Positions 32,853-44,118 of a stretch of DNA of 64,000 nucleotides are shown one piece after another; position 1 is the stretch's first letter, and every line of letters begins with the position of its first letter. Location of the stretch: NCBI GenBank assembly GCA_037903475.1, contig JBAJFG010000614.1:496001-560000 (forward strand), read 5' to 3'. The position numbers and the translations under genes are program-made. This stretch comes from Ancylostoma caninum (lineage: Eukaryota; Nematoda; Chromadorea; Rhabditida; Ancylostomatidae). Below the pieces are notes generated by a model. That model did not search any database, was not told the origin of the DNA, and worked only from the letters and a program-made list of their open reading frames with translations.

Positions 32853-33690
32853 ATGTCCGATATGTATCGATTGTGGCCGGTCAGTCAAAGATGTAATACG
32901 CGCACAATCAATACGTATCGAAACCGAAGTCGCCCACCAAACGATGATGTTAGCTGCTATGCGTGCTCTTCGAGATGTATTACTGCTGGCCTACAACTAG
33001 ACCTCAACGGCAGATTTCGTCAAGTGAAAGCATCTACAAAAAAAGGCTTCAACGGTAATGTTTTAATTTGTTGCGACATGTTCGCTAAGGAAACGCCGAT
33101 GTTGGTTTGATTACCCAAGTTCGAGGAAAGACTGCCGTGGGGCATGTAATGCAGCTCCAGCGCAATTTTTGGAACCTGCCTCCTAATTAGGTGACTTCAT
33201 CGGTAGCTGGATTCTTCTTTCAGTTCCGGAGCAGCTGTTACATGCTTTGACGTGTTGAGAAGACATTGAAGAAACCGAGAACTGGTACAAACCACTGGGC
33301 CGTGTAACGGTTCATTAGTTATTTTGATTATTCTACGCATCCCATTGGAATCGGGATGTTGAGGAGGTCAATATTTTGTTTTATTTTTTTTTCGTACACT
33401 CAATGTGCGCCTATAATGTGGAACAACTTAATCTTCGAAAGTGTCGGCACCACAAGAAAGTTGAAATTTTAAATTTATATTTATCGGAAGCGTGTGAAAG
33501 AATAGACTATGTTTTGGTCAGAGTCACAACCAAAGATTAGCAGGAAGGTCAGACAAAATTAGCTAGATGTGAAGGTAACTAGTGAGATGTGATGTGTCAT
33601 TACTATGGAACGAACATCTCTATTTAACCATGTTGTGTCTTTGATACAGTTACGTCAAGGACACTTCGCTGGAAGGAGCATTCCGGAACA
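32853..33690. other. No firm gene; contains an SL1-like sequence
   Basis: A frame at 32853-33110 has a vague resemblance to a retrotransposon integrase, which I do not trust. The spliced-leader-like sequence at 33104-33125 is listed separately. Confidence 0.35.
33104..33125 (+). other. SL1 spliced-leader-like sequence
   Basis: GGTTTGATTACCCAAGTTCG followed by AG matches the 22-nt nematode SL1 leader at 20 of 22 positions (the two differences are A to G and T to C). It is followed by GAAAGA, not the GTAAAC splice donor of an SL RNA gene, and no Sm site or promoter is evident. It could be the 5' end of a retrocopied trans-spliced mRNA, a dead SL gene piece, or coincidence within decayed coding sequence. 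Confidence 0.4.
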
Positions 33691-33950
33691 AGCAGGGGGG
33701 AGGCACCCCTTCCACCGAGAACGGTTTGCCAAATTTTCGAAATTACTTTACAATACAAATGAAAACCTTGCATAAGTTTATTTTTAGTTGCTTGTTTTCA
33801 TCATTATTTTTAACATAATTTTTATTTATTATTTATTACTATAACTATTATTTCTATTAATTTTATTTCCCATCTGGGTCTCAGAGCTGCGGACACCCCC
33901 TTTTTTTCCACGCCCTCTCCCCTTCCCGCCCACTTTCTCCGTCTTTAAAC
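33691..33950. mobile_element. Older hAT-type element copy, inverted relative to the next
   Basis: The order AGGGGGGAGGC, TTTTCGAAATTACTTTACAA, AAACCTTGCATAAG, ATTTTATTTCCCATCTGGGT, CACGCCCTCTCC and CCCACTTTCT matches the reverse complement of 33961-34231 throughout. Its own ends are eroded. The two copies sit back to back, 10 bp apart. Confidence 0.65.
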
Positions 33951-33960
33951 TGCCGACTAC

Positions 33961-34231
33961 CAGTGGCGGACGCAGAAAGTGGGCAAGAGGGGGGGGGGGC
34001 GTGGGAAAAAAATGGGGTCTCCGCCGTTTTGGGGACCCAGACGGGAAATAAAATTAACAAAAATATTAATTATAATAATTAATGATTAATAAAAATTATA
34101 TTAAGAATAATATTAAAAATAAACAATTTAAAATAAACTAATACAAGATTTTTATTTGTATTGTAAAGTAATTTCGAAAATTTGGCGACCCATTCTCGGG
34201 GGGGGGGAGCCCCCCCCTGCGTCCGCCACTG
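33961..34231. mobile_element. Non-autonomous hAT element with perfect target duplication
   Basis: 271 bp with ends CAGTGGCGGACGCAG and CTGCGTCCGCCACTG (15 of 15 complementary). It is flanked by the identical 8-bp CCGACTAC at 33953-33960 and 34232-34239. An 8-bp duplication and CAG/CTG-type ends define the hAT superfamily. There is no coding sequence; the interior is AT-rich with G-runs next to both ends. The intact duplication indicates a recent insertion. Confidence 0.92.
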
Positions 34232-34239
34232 CCGACTAC

Positions 34240-34595
34240 CTATAATTTTTTCACAACGACTGTAATTGAAAATTCGTGAACCAGGGTTTTCGTACAGTCT
34301 GAATCCAATAACAGTTAAAGCTTTTATCGAAAATCAGCTTAAAATTGAGATATTCATATGCGCCTACAATAATGACACGCACTGTAGTAGCCATCGGACC
34401 CAAGTGCATTAAAACGTAAGAACAGAACCCCACATACATGGTTCGGAGAGTGCCTTAGAAAGTTGAGGCTGGTTGTTATTGAAAAAGTCTCTTCTATCAT
34501 GACACTCTGTCTTCTTCAACATTTGTGTTGATTTTGCTCTACTTCTCCCGTCCGCTACTTCGTAATCCACTCGTGACAACCAAATGTCATTTGCC
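34240..34595. other. No recognised feature
   Basis: Spacer with no signal. Confidence 0.4.
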
Positions 34596-35024
34596 TTAAA
34601 GGCAGCACTCACGGAAATTTTTGGGTTGAGGATTTGGCGATATATCGGGGTTTTTAGAGACGATGAACTCATTGACGACGATGAAGTTGCGTGAAACACG
34701 CGAAAAACACAGAAAATGATGGCAGTATTTCATGTGTGTCCACAGCGCGGACGAGTGTTCCGAGATGTGTCCCGCCACGGAACCCTGCAAATGGTACGAA
34801 TTTCATAGATACGCCCCCGCTGAACCACATGCGCACGCCCTGTCAACGGCGTTAGGTGGCGCGACGGAACCCTAATGTCCAGAGCGGTAGATGTGTCCAC
34901 GGCAGTATCTTCGCAGGTAGGCGGCCATTCAAGGTGTTCAACTTACGTTGCGATTGTCCAGCGGCCGGCTACATGGTAAGCGACCCATTTCAGAAGTGAA
35001 AATTTCCGTGAGTGCTGCCTTTAA
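34596..35024. mobile_element. TTAA-bounded element, second TTAAAGGCA family
   Basis: TTAAAGGCAGCACTCACGGA at the left is exactly mirrored at the right (TCCGTGAGTGCTGCCTTTAA). Inverted repeats of about 25 bp bound 429 bp and begin and end with TTAA. The first nine bases are shared with the 523-bp family, but the interior is different and GC-richer. A decayed relative lies at 23510-23695. Confidence 0.75.
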
Positions 35025-35404
35025 GAGTGGGCAACAGACTACCAACCACTCCCTATCTCTTCATCCAGGAAACGAGAAATCAACTTCAACATTCACAGGG
35101 TGGCTCCAAAACATCCAGGCTAGTCGAGAAAAACCGAAGACGAAGACGCTATGATGCAATAGCCAGGGATGTCTATGACTGATGCTAAGAAGAAGACATG
35201 ATATCTCACTTAAATGTGATCCTAAAAATGAGTGAGAGGGTAGCTCTTCTACGCTGCAACAGACTCATATTTCACATATATGCATAACTGAAGCGTTTTT
35301 TAGAACCTTGCAGGTGCCTCTGTTAACGAGAAATTTTCAGGAAAAACGAAAACAATTCAAGAACCTAATAGGTTGTGAATAACGCAGATCTGAATAGCGG
35401 AAAA
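35025..35404. other. No recognised feature
   Basis: Spacer with no signal. Confidence 0.4.
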
Positions 35405-36052
35405 GGAAACATAATGTGAAAAATGAAAAAGGAGCCTACCGCTAAATAGCAAGGGAACAAGCCCTGGGAGGATTACGAAAACGAGAGGAAGAAGGAAGGA
35501 GATGCCATCAAGGGTGTGGTCGATCGCAGTGCAACTAATTAATAACTACATATGTTCCGGATAGAAAATCATTACCGAGTGGAGTGCAGACAAGCATTCA
35601 TTATACCTGCGTATTAAGTCTCAAAAACGAGAAATTTGTCCATACATAACTTTTGCCGCATGCTTGATCGTGCACAATGGAGTCTGCTATCATACATCTC
35701 TAACAGAAGGCGGATTGAATAGCTCTTGTGTAATTTATGTACGATAAGGAGTAGTTTGGAATTATTGTAGTATACGGCTCTGCAGTTATCTGAGAAGATT
35801 TCCCTCTCAAACTGGAGATATGAGTAGTATATTTTGCAGGAAGCAGTAGAAAACACAGCCTACTGATGAATTTCGTTTTTGTTTCCAGAATTCGTCTCTG
35901 CCGATAAAGAACAGACCTCCGGGACTGTTCAGTTCATGAACTGTTTGAAGTCGACTACGTTCAGCTGTAGGCCAAGACTGGTATCGATCTTTATTACGGC
36001 TAGCGTTTCGGCGTTCTCGCTTTAGTCTTAGCCTGAAAAGTAGAGACATTCG
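35405..36052 (-). mobile_element. Penelope-type element end, copy 1
   Basis: About 650 bp matching 61371-62025 in the same orientation. Shared blocks are ATAATGTGAAAAATGAAAAA, CGCTAAATAGCAAGGGAACA, GAAGATTTCCCTCTCAAACT and GCCAAGACT...CGATCTTTATTACGGCTA. At 35995-36035 the minus strand carries a damaged hammerhead-like core (GCGAGAACGCCGAAACG retained, CTGACGA lost). This is the arrangement of the terminal repeat of Penelope-like elements. No reverse transcriptase is visible nearby. Confidence 0.55.
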
Positions 36053-36889
36053 TAATCTACTCTCTCAAGCACCTCATCTTTCTAAACTTTATCCAAGAGA
36101 GAAGTTACCGCTCACCTCAATAACCGGACTGTGAGTAAAGTAGTGGACCACCTAATGCCAAACCTTGACGCTAGGGGTATTTAAGATGTGTTAGGGACCC
36201 GTCCACGCAAATCAAAACCCACAGAGGTTTTGAAAGGGTGCGAGCTCATTGATTATAGCGATGCACTCCTCCTTCCTATTCATTTTTGGACTTTTTGCTG
36301 CAATCCAAAATGCTTCCAATGTTTTGTGTGCTAATATATCGGGTTCATATGACAAGGTCGTGACGCCGACTTCAAACTCCACCTTATCATGTGATTGCCT
36401 GCGATGAGCACCTAATGGAGTGTAAGGTTTCGATTTGATGAGCCCGTCAAGATGTTCCTCGATCCTAGTTCATGAGTTTGCAAAATGATAACGCGGATGA
36501 GGAACTAAATTAGTTGAACTTGACCTTTTAGGCTCCGCAGAAAGCGACCGCAACATTGGCAGGAATAGAGAAATACTCTAAGTATATTTAACAGACTAGC
36601 GCCCCTTCGGGACGCTAGAAAGTGGGGTGGGGCAGCCACTTGAGGTATGTGCACAAAAGTGAAATGCTTGCAAATCAGCAGAAAAGCAAAACTAATCATT
36701 AGCTGAGCTCAAATACGAAATTCTCCTTATGAGTTGCCTATACTCCACGGGTCTGGCCGCCTCGCCAACATCGACCCTCGAGTCTTCTCGCCATCCTAGC
36801 ATTGCTTGCAAATTCTTAATCCCGCACCTACATACATATGAAGCTCATTTCCGATGCACTGATAATACCTACTCTTTTTTATCACATTT
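36053..36889. other. No recognised feature
   Basis: No gene or repeat that I can defend. Confidence 0.4.
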
Positions 36890-36984
36890 CTTACATGCCT
36901 ATGGACCCGTTATGAACAGCCAACAGAGAGGAAGAAGAGATGGTCGACTAAGACACGAATGAGCGCGTAGCGTGCCCCTACTCC

Positions 36985-37400
36985 ACCGGCAGATGTGCAT
37001 CTTGGCGTTCTCCCCACTGTTGAGCCACAGTGAGCCAATCTCCATCAGTGCACCCGTATCCTGGCGCTTATCCCATTGTTGGGCTAGAGCAGACCCATCC
37101 TCCATTTGTGGATCTGTATCCTGGCGTTTTTCCCATTTCTGGGCCAGCGCAGACCCGATCCGTAGGACTCGTATCCCGGCGCTTTTCCACTAATCGGCCC
37201 CTTGCGGACCCAGTCCCCGTCCGTGGACCCGTATCCTGGCGCTTCCTCCACTACTGGGCCACGGCGGACCCTTTCTCCACCGATGGACCTGTATCCTGCC
37301 GTTTTTCCACTATTGGGCCACGGCGGACTCTTTCTCGATCGGTGGACACCTATCATGATGTTTTTCTGGACTACGGGACCCCGGCTCATCTGTCCGTCAT
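36985..37400 (+). repeat. 60-bp minisatellite, seven units
   Basis: The landmark CCTGGCG (or a variant) falls at 37001, 37061, 37121, 37175, 37235, 37295 and 37355: a period of 60, with one unit six bases short. A unit reads GGACCCGTATCCTGGCGCTT, TTCCACTATTGGGCCACGGC, GGACCCTTTCTCCACCGAT. Since 60 and 54 are multiples of three, a frame stays open for 146 codons (37030-37470), giving 20-residue repeats. I consider this a by-product, not a gene. It is preceded from 36890 by the same leader as at 26650. Confidence 0.85.
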
Positions 37401-38459
37401 CACTGCAGCCGCACTCCTTCCAAATCTCGAAAGTGATGGAACAAAGTTAGGAAATATTTTGAAAGTTTGATCAACTGCACAAGTTGCACAAATGGTTTCA
37501 CAGCAATGATGACGCGTTCTTCATCCTGTGTATTTGATTGTACTTCTGAAAAACAAACGGATCCTCAGGCTGCATAACCCCCAAGAGACCTCAAAGAGAG
37601 CTGCGCAAGGATCATACATCCTCCACGGTATGCACACTTCTTTTCGAAGTGGTTATCGTCCACTGTTCCAAAGCTGAGTAAAGTCAACACTAAAGCTCCA
37701 GCAGAGGGGCGACTGTGCTCCGTACATTGCTGCTACGCATCGTCAAATCGTTGTAAACACTGTCTCGCTTGGAGGGCTCGAGACCGCTAGCCGCTGGTCC
37801 CGCCGCGAAATCCCGAATGCACCGACTTCCACTACGTCTATGCACCTATGACGAAACATCGGCCGAATGCCCCGTCAGCTGCGCATCCTCGCGAGGCTCA
37901 GTCTATAACTGAGTCTCACGGCGAGCGCATGCAATCACGTGCTAGCCCCCCACGTCTGCGCTCTAGAAAATTTTGTTGCACTACCATGATTTATATAAGA
38001 GGATATCTGAAACTAACACTACACAATTGACTGCTCGTTCTGTCGAAATTTTAATGAAAACACAGTAAAATGAGTGCGAATGAAGGGCAAACACTCGAAG
38101 ACTCGTTAGCCTGTCAATTATTTTTATAGGATTGGTCGTACCACAAAATTTCTAGAAAATTATTTTATACGACTTGTTATAGTAGATATAGCACTAATAT
38201 AAGTCGGACTCGTGAATGAGACAAGACCAGTTATCGGAGACAGCTCCAGCACTGCGGGGTCAGTATCCATGTTACTACAGGTCGAAGAAGTTACCAGTCA
38301 GCGATCGAACATCGTCAAAGTTGGCGAAGTGCTGCCCGGCCAAGGGAAGTTCAGCGATCAATCAAGGTGTTATTTAGAGAGCACAATGTTGGGCTAGTGT
38401 GGTATGTTTGGCATTGTGCTCCGTGCCTGCTTCTCCGAGGGCCGATGAGTTAACAAAGA
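37401..38459. other. No recognised feature
   Basis: Nothing beyond chance frames. Confidence 0.4.
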
Positions 38460-38461
38460 TA

Positions 38462-39691
38462 TTGGGTTGATGAAAAAGTTCTGCAACACTTTCACTTCGA
38501 TTTCCAAAAAGCAAAGGCAGCTTGGCAGATGGGATCTTGTGTCGGTATAAGGTAGTATGTTCTTGAAGCTTTCAAGTGAAAGGCATAAGAGTGAAGCTCT
38601 ACCAGTCTCCAAGTAATAATGCCTTCGGCCAGTCTCACATCGCTCCTTTGTCCATTATGGTTTCCTTCAAGGGCATCCTCTAAGAAAGGCCGAAGCCAGT
38701 ATATGTGTTGCGTTTAAAGAGACCGTTATTTATCATCCGACGGCTCCTCGATGGTACCATGGCTTCGAGTCTGACGAAATGATGCTTGAAAGTCACCCAT
38801 GGTCTGGACGCGCGTCGCTCGTAAATGACGACGGTTTGCGAGACTGCCTGAAGAACAGGCCAGATGCTGACAACTGCATGTTGGCGAAGACACTCTATTG
38901 CGACTATGCGACCATCATCAATCATCCTCGCTTTCTCGGTTCTGGCAAAGTTCGCCGGACATGAATACCTCGTGTGTTGTGCGAATCTGATAAGTAATGC
39001 CGGGTGAGCACCGAGGAGTCGCTGTCTCCTTGTCCACATGGGAAGAACTTTCTGACGGATATTGTGAATGGTGGTGGATGCTTCGTCCTGTACGCGAACA
39101 ATGCACAGCAGCGCCAGTGGATTCCGTGCCTGGAATCACTTCCAAAACATTCAAAAGCAGACTCGCTTAAAAAGAGTTTTTCCATGTTGGAGCCACAAGG
39201 AAAGCTTCACTAAGATTTCCTAAATAGTAGCACCAGAATGACGATGGAGCTCTGTGCTACCCAACCCTAGAAGTTGGCAGGTGCCATCAATAAAAATGCA
39301 CAAAACGAGCAAACGTTCATTCCCTGCAAGATGATGCTCACGCGCCCGTTGCAAACTCAGGTCGTGAGAAGACTCAGAATCTCGGTTCGGGATATCTGTC
39401 ACAACTACCGTATTCGCCACACTGGCCTTGTCGGATCTCACCTTTGACCATGAGCAACCATCTATGGAAAATGAGGCATGGCAATCAACAGGGGCTCGAA
39501 AATGAGGTGTCCAAGTTTTTCGATCCACAGCCTCTTGCGTTTTGGCGGCAAAGAACAGAAAAGCTGTTCAAAAGATGAGCAAAGCTACCTTATAGTGGTA
39601 AATGTAGCATTGATTGAGATTTTGTTCTAATGAAGGAAACCATTTGTAAAGAATTCGTTGTGAGTGTTGCAGAACTTTTTCGTCAACTCAG
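38462..39691 (+). mobile_element. Full-length but dead mariner element
   Basis: The ends TTGGGTTGATGAAAAAGTTC (38462) and its partner CTGAGTTGACGAAAAAGTTC (inward from 39691) continue as complementary GCAACACT. TA flanks both sides (38460-38461 and 39692-39693), the mariner target duplication. The length of 1230 bp is that of an intact mariner. Encloses a decayed plus-strand transposase. Confidence 0.85.
38690..39660 (+). pseudogene. Mariner transposase, stops and frameshifts
   Basis: Pieces in several frames follow the family order. They are the N-terminal helix-turn-helix region with GRASLVNDDGLRDCLKNRPD and LYCDYATIINH, then VLYANNAQQRQW preceding the KADLHKK-like segment, then NLGSGYLSQLPYSP near 39370-39405, and finally AFWRQRTEKLFKRWAK-like residues near 39535-39590. 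The first catalytic motif, normally T/C-GDEKW, reads NGGGCF, so the aspartate is gone. Stops interrupt at least three places. The terminus lies just before the right inverted repeat, as in intact mariners. Confidence 0.75.
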
Positions 39692-39699
39692 TATTTGAA

Positions 39700-41270
39700 G
39701 AAGCGTTTTGTAGAGCAAAACGTGCATCTCGACACGTTGATGTCTCTGTTCCCCAACAACACGACCGTCGCTCTGATTTGACTAACGTAAATGTTGGTGT
39801 TGCCCATCCTGTTGTTTGCCAGAAACTCTGGTAGAACACTCCCTGCTCCTAAGCTCAGAGGATCGTAAAATATGAGAATGGCTTCGAGGAGACAAAACGC
39901 TCGAAACAAAGCGTTACGAACGACGGCTCACGGTTGCATGGTTGGCGATCCCCAGTCCAAATAGCATGATGCTGTCCCTCTTGCTCGCACTGGAGCTCCA
40001 CAGGAGCTACTGCAAGAAAATCGTTCAAATTGGTTGATCGTCCATTTTCGCGCCTAGATAGCAAACGGCGCGGCGCTACGCCCTTCCACAGTCATGGCGC
40101 AGAGGGCAGGGTATCACATATTCACATACCATGGATACAGGTCATGTGGGAGGAATACAAGAAAGAATTTCTGGTGAAGTGTCCCAATCATTTCCCGAAA
40201 ACCTAATATAATACTTTATGTAAGCTTGTACTCGAATTTTTCCCTCTCATTTTTCGACAGTCAAAGCGCCAAGACCTTTTCAGTCTTTAAAAACACTCCG
40301 GGCAATACTTCTCAGAAATTTCAATTCCGAGTTAAAGTTGAAATTGTCAAAAACGCCATCACCTTACTACAAAAGTGGGACGAATACGCTCCATTACTAA
40401 TTGCCAATTGCGGCTGCAGTTGCTTGTTGGGACCCATCAACCTCCAAGAAGACGCTTCCAAATGCGTTCAGAAGGGCGGAATCCGAACACCGCTACAGCG
40501 GATCTCTTACATGTTTCGCCCTCGTTCGACATCAAGTATTGGTTCTACACCGCTCAAAACCCAGAAATCCAACGAACGCTTCGCTCGTGGAGAGTCCGGG
40601 GATAGCCGGATCTCCAAAATCCCTCCAGAGCAAAGGACATTTCCTTGGGGCAAAGTCTTCTGTGGTGTACTGTAAATTCAAAGACGCCCTGCTTTATATT
40701 GTTCAACACATGCAGCTCTAGTGAAGCTCAGCACATCCAGTGAGGAGTATGCCTTGCAAAAACGTACTCAGACAATGGAACGGGCTGACTGCGGTACCAA
40801 TATTATTACCGTCGAAATGACGTTGTGGCGTGCTGATAACGGCAGTAACAGTTGCTGATGATGTGTGGATGACATTTTAGCGATCAAATCCAACACAAGA
40901 AACTTCCCCTTTTATTTTTGGAAACGGCGCAGCACAAACAGTTTTGAAAAATGGAAAGGCCAAAATCGCCAGGATTCATTCGTTTTCTTCAGATTATGTG
41001 CTTGAAAGTTTTCCCTTTTATGGCCTTTCACCAGGTGCATAACATCAATGGCCAAGCTCTCTTAATGAAAGCTTCACTCCAAGAACATCTAGAGAGTAGC
41101 ATCCACTCTCCGCAAATTGGGGTGGATACCACTACTCCAGCAAAAAATGGATGCGAGATACTTGTTCATCTCTCAAGAAATTATTAAAGAGAGACTGTCG
41201 TTCCATATGGATCCCACCTATCACTGTCACTGTATTCACAAACATCGTACATTGTGCGGGTCTAACGGGC
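39700..41270. other. No firm feature
   Basis: A 149-codon frame (40226-40675) and a 78-codon frame (40951-41187) lie here. Overall size and stop pattern would suit another decayed DNA transposon, but I found neither terminal repeats nor a catalytic motif. Confidence 0.3.
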
Positions 41271-41273
41271 CAA

Positions 41274-41425
41274 ATTTGGCTGACCGCGGACAGTACCGCG
41301 GTCAGCCAAATCTTCGACAAAGGACCGCGGTCAGCCAAACTTTCGGCTACGGACCGCGGTCAGCCACCTTTCTGTGCGCGGTCGGCCGGTTCCCCATCTC
41401 ATGATACCGCGGTCAGCCCGCGGAG
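41274..41425. repeat. CCGCGGTCAGCC tandem array headed by a perfect hairpin
   Basis: ACCGCGGTCAGCC occurs at 41295, 41324, 41353 and 41406, with a variant (GCGCGGTCGGCC) near 41376; the regular spacing is 29 bp. The first unit pairs with an inverted copy at 41275-41289 to form a hairpin with 15-bp perfect arms (TTTGGCTGACCGCGG and complement, 6-base loop). CCGCGG islands are rare in this AT-rich DNA. Confidence 0.85.
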
Positions 41426-41470
41426 CACACTTTGGTAACGCTTTCAGCCCTCTCCATTATCTGAGTAAGA

Positions 41471-41573
41471 GAAAATAAAGAAGGAAAAGATACATATAGG
41501 TGGAGAGGTATTCCAAAGTCAAAAGAGAAACTAAAAGAGGAAAAGACACAGTGGAGAGGTATTCCAAAGTCAA
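41471..41573. repeat. 51-bp tandem duplication
   Basis: GTGGAGAGGTATTCCAAAGT followed by CAA occurs at 41500 and 41551. The AG-rich stretch before each is also repeated with several differences. Confidence 0.85.
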
Positions 41574-44118
41574 CTTCTTCATAGAGAAGTAAAAGCAGAT
41601 AACTGCCTACACAAAAATGCATATGCCCATAAAATGTGGGAGCGTTGATAATGCTGCTAGCGCTTTATATTGTTATATATTGTTCAGAGTTCAACAAAAG
41701 GTAGCACAAAGAGAGACACTGTCGCGGCATAGATCAGGAAGCCACCCTTCGTTCCACTCAATTGCTTATGCACTAGTATGTTATTTTGTTATTTAGTTGT
41801 TTTTGTTATTTGAAAGCCGATTCTTGTTAAAATTACATGAGGGCAATCCATTTGTTTGGAGTGAATCAACAAAATCGTAAGCAAAGAACAAAGCTGGTTC
41901 TGTAGTAGCATAGAGCAATAGTAAAATAGTATAGTTTAGGCGCCCACTGACCTGGCGTACTTCATTGAGGAGCATGACTATATTATTTGTGCAAAATAGG
42001 TGTAAAGCAATAACTTCATCTCAATGGCTAGTAATTCATTCATAATTTGAGGGTTTCCTGCGATTTCCTATTTAGTTGAGATATAGACTTTTGCAATTTT
42101 CACAGCAGTCGGAGAAATTATCTCTTACAAAGGTTATCAATCACAACCAAATTGTCATGCAGCTCCCTTCTCTGGCCCTAAATCCGTATCATTCAGGACG
42201 ACTAAATTTGTGTCCCCCGAAACGCCACGATTAGTAGGGCTACGAACTTTCGCCAACGACATTGAATCAATGAATATTTCCAAAAAAAAACAATACGAAC
42301 AGCAACCACAAAACGAGCAGATCTGAGTCTGATTTCGGCTCTCAATTTGAACAACGTCATGGGACGAATCAAGTCTAAGTAAGTGCAAATAACCCTCAGA
42401 TGAATTCTTTGGAGTGCACTAGAAAGTTGACAAAATAAATGGTATGTAGCCGCTTTACGCCTTCAAGCTCTGTGGGCATGGAAATTCCGCTCATCCTAGT
42501 TTCTCGATGACCATGCATGTGGAACACGAGCAGAGAAGTTGTGCGTTTCCAGTGTGGAAGTGACACCTTATGTCGAGCAGAACATGATTCTTGGAGTGCC
42601 CGGTCAAGGTCGAGTGCAATTCAGGTTGTATTGTTTGTTTTTTTTTGTTGTTTGTTTGTGTTTGTTTGTTTAGAAGCAACTCTCTCTATATCTGATATAA
42701 TCGTAGAAGCTACATATGTAACTTTACATCGGAGAAACTGGGAGCCAGGAACGAGATGCACCTTTGAAGCCAAAGTTTCCCACTGTTAAACGGTTATACC
42801 ACGTCTGTGCTATTTTGGCCATAAAGCCCTCTCCGTTGACGTAGCCGTTTTCTATTAAACCGCTCAAACCTCATTTGATCCACGGCAGAAATTGAATAGG
42901 AAGCGACATCAGCAGGGTTTTTCCTTGTCACCATGAATGTTCGTATTCTGGAGAATAAGACGTGAAACGCATGATGAGAAGTGAGGGATGGTGTAATGAG
43001 GTCGGAGTGCGAAACAAATTCTACAAAATTAGTTCAATGTCCCACAAAGAAGATGAAAGACCTCACGAACTTGTCTCTTGAACCAGTAGAGTAGACAGGT
43101 TAGCAGAATATTTTGTTGGAAAAAGACTATGACTATGTTACGACGTTAAAACCTTTTTCAGAAGAATGAAACCAGAGCAGTCTTGTAGTATTCGATGAAT
43201 GGAAAAGATTCACATCAAATACCACAACTCTGCCCTTGTTTTAAGAACAGGGAATGAGGAAATTATGACAGTGTCATCATCTATTTGTATCTAGACTCAC
43301 AGCTCACAGGGCAAATGCGTGCTCACCACAATGCTGAATTTGTCATTCTGAGGAAAGGACGAGAGCAGATGAAGTGGATAAATGTGCTGCATGCGAGATG
43401 CAGAGTAAGAGTTCATCATTTGTCGAAAACACCACCAAAGGGATTATCGGTAATGATTTGAGCTCAAGCTCAGGGCTTCATCACAGAGCCTGTAAGGACA
43501 CTACTGCAGTTAAACCCAGCCGAATGGTGATGACACGATGATCGTGATCAGTATATAATGTAATTGGTGAGCTCAACTTTAAGGTGCAGGTTTATTCATC
43601 AAGACCCATAACATTCTCCGGTTAACTTCTCGATTATTGTATGAGCACAGAGTTGATAAGTCAAGTTCAACACATTAACGTCACGTTTTGCTGGAGTATT
43701 TCTATATACATGCTCATGTATGCACATGTTCATAACACCGCTGCGCACAGCTAAGGAAAAGCAATTATGTAAAAGCACAAGTTTAGCAGTCCCCCAAATG
43801 AGCAAATTTCAGTAGGAATGACTAATGCTTACTGAGTCTTTCGTAGCCTGTGTCGTCTTATATTTTTCTTCGGCCTTGGGATTACCAGCTTGTTAGTTGG
43901 GCCTCGAGTATTGGCAACCCTAATTTTAATCATACACACTACTGGGAACGAGACTAGCTGATCTGTGCAGAATTTTATGTATTCGTTTGCGTCTGCTCAT
44001 AGTTCGAACGCTTAAGTTCTTTCTCTTCATTCACCTTTTTCCCTTCTCATTTTTTTACTTCTCACACGTCATTATTCCCTCAAACGCTGTATTACAGGGT
44101 GATAAGGAATTGTGAATT
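41574..44118. other. No recognised feature
   Basis: About 2.5 kb of AT-rich DNA. Frames of up to 90 codons, including one with a T-rich tract at 42629-42670, have no family signatures. Confidence 0.4.

Noticed and set aside
32853..33110. Retrovirus-type integrase resemblance (DLNGRF...CDMFAKE)
   Set aside because: Spacing to a CxxC motif is wrong, there is no HHCC or catalytic triad, and no LTRs were seen.
36985..37400. CRISPR-like regular spacing
   Set aside because: Units are contiguous tandem repeats without unique spacers, in a eukaryotic context.
37030..37470. 146-codon frame with 20-residue repeats
   Set aside because: Produced by a minisatellite whose period is a multiple of three. 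Related arrays elsewhere are not open, and no gene context exists.
40226..41187. Possible Tc1-like transposon from two open frames
   Set aside because: I could not find DDE motifs or terminal inverted repeats, so no element is called.
42629..42670. T-rich tract as a splice or poly-A signal
   Set aside because: Simple T/G repeat with no gene on either side to support it.
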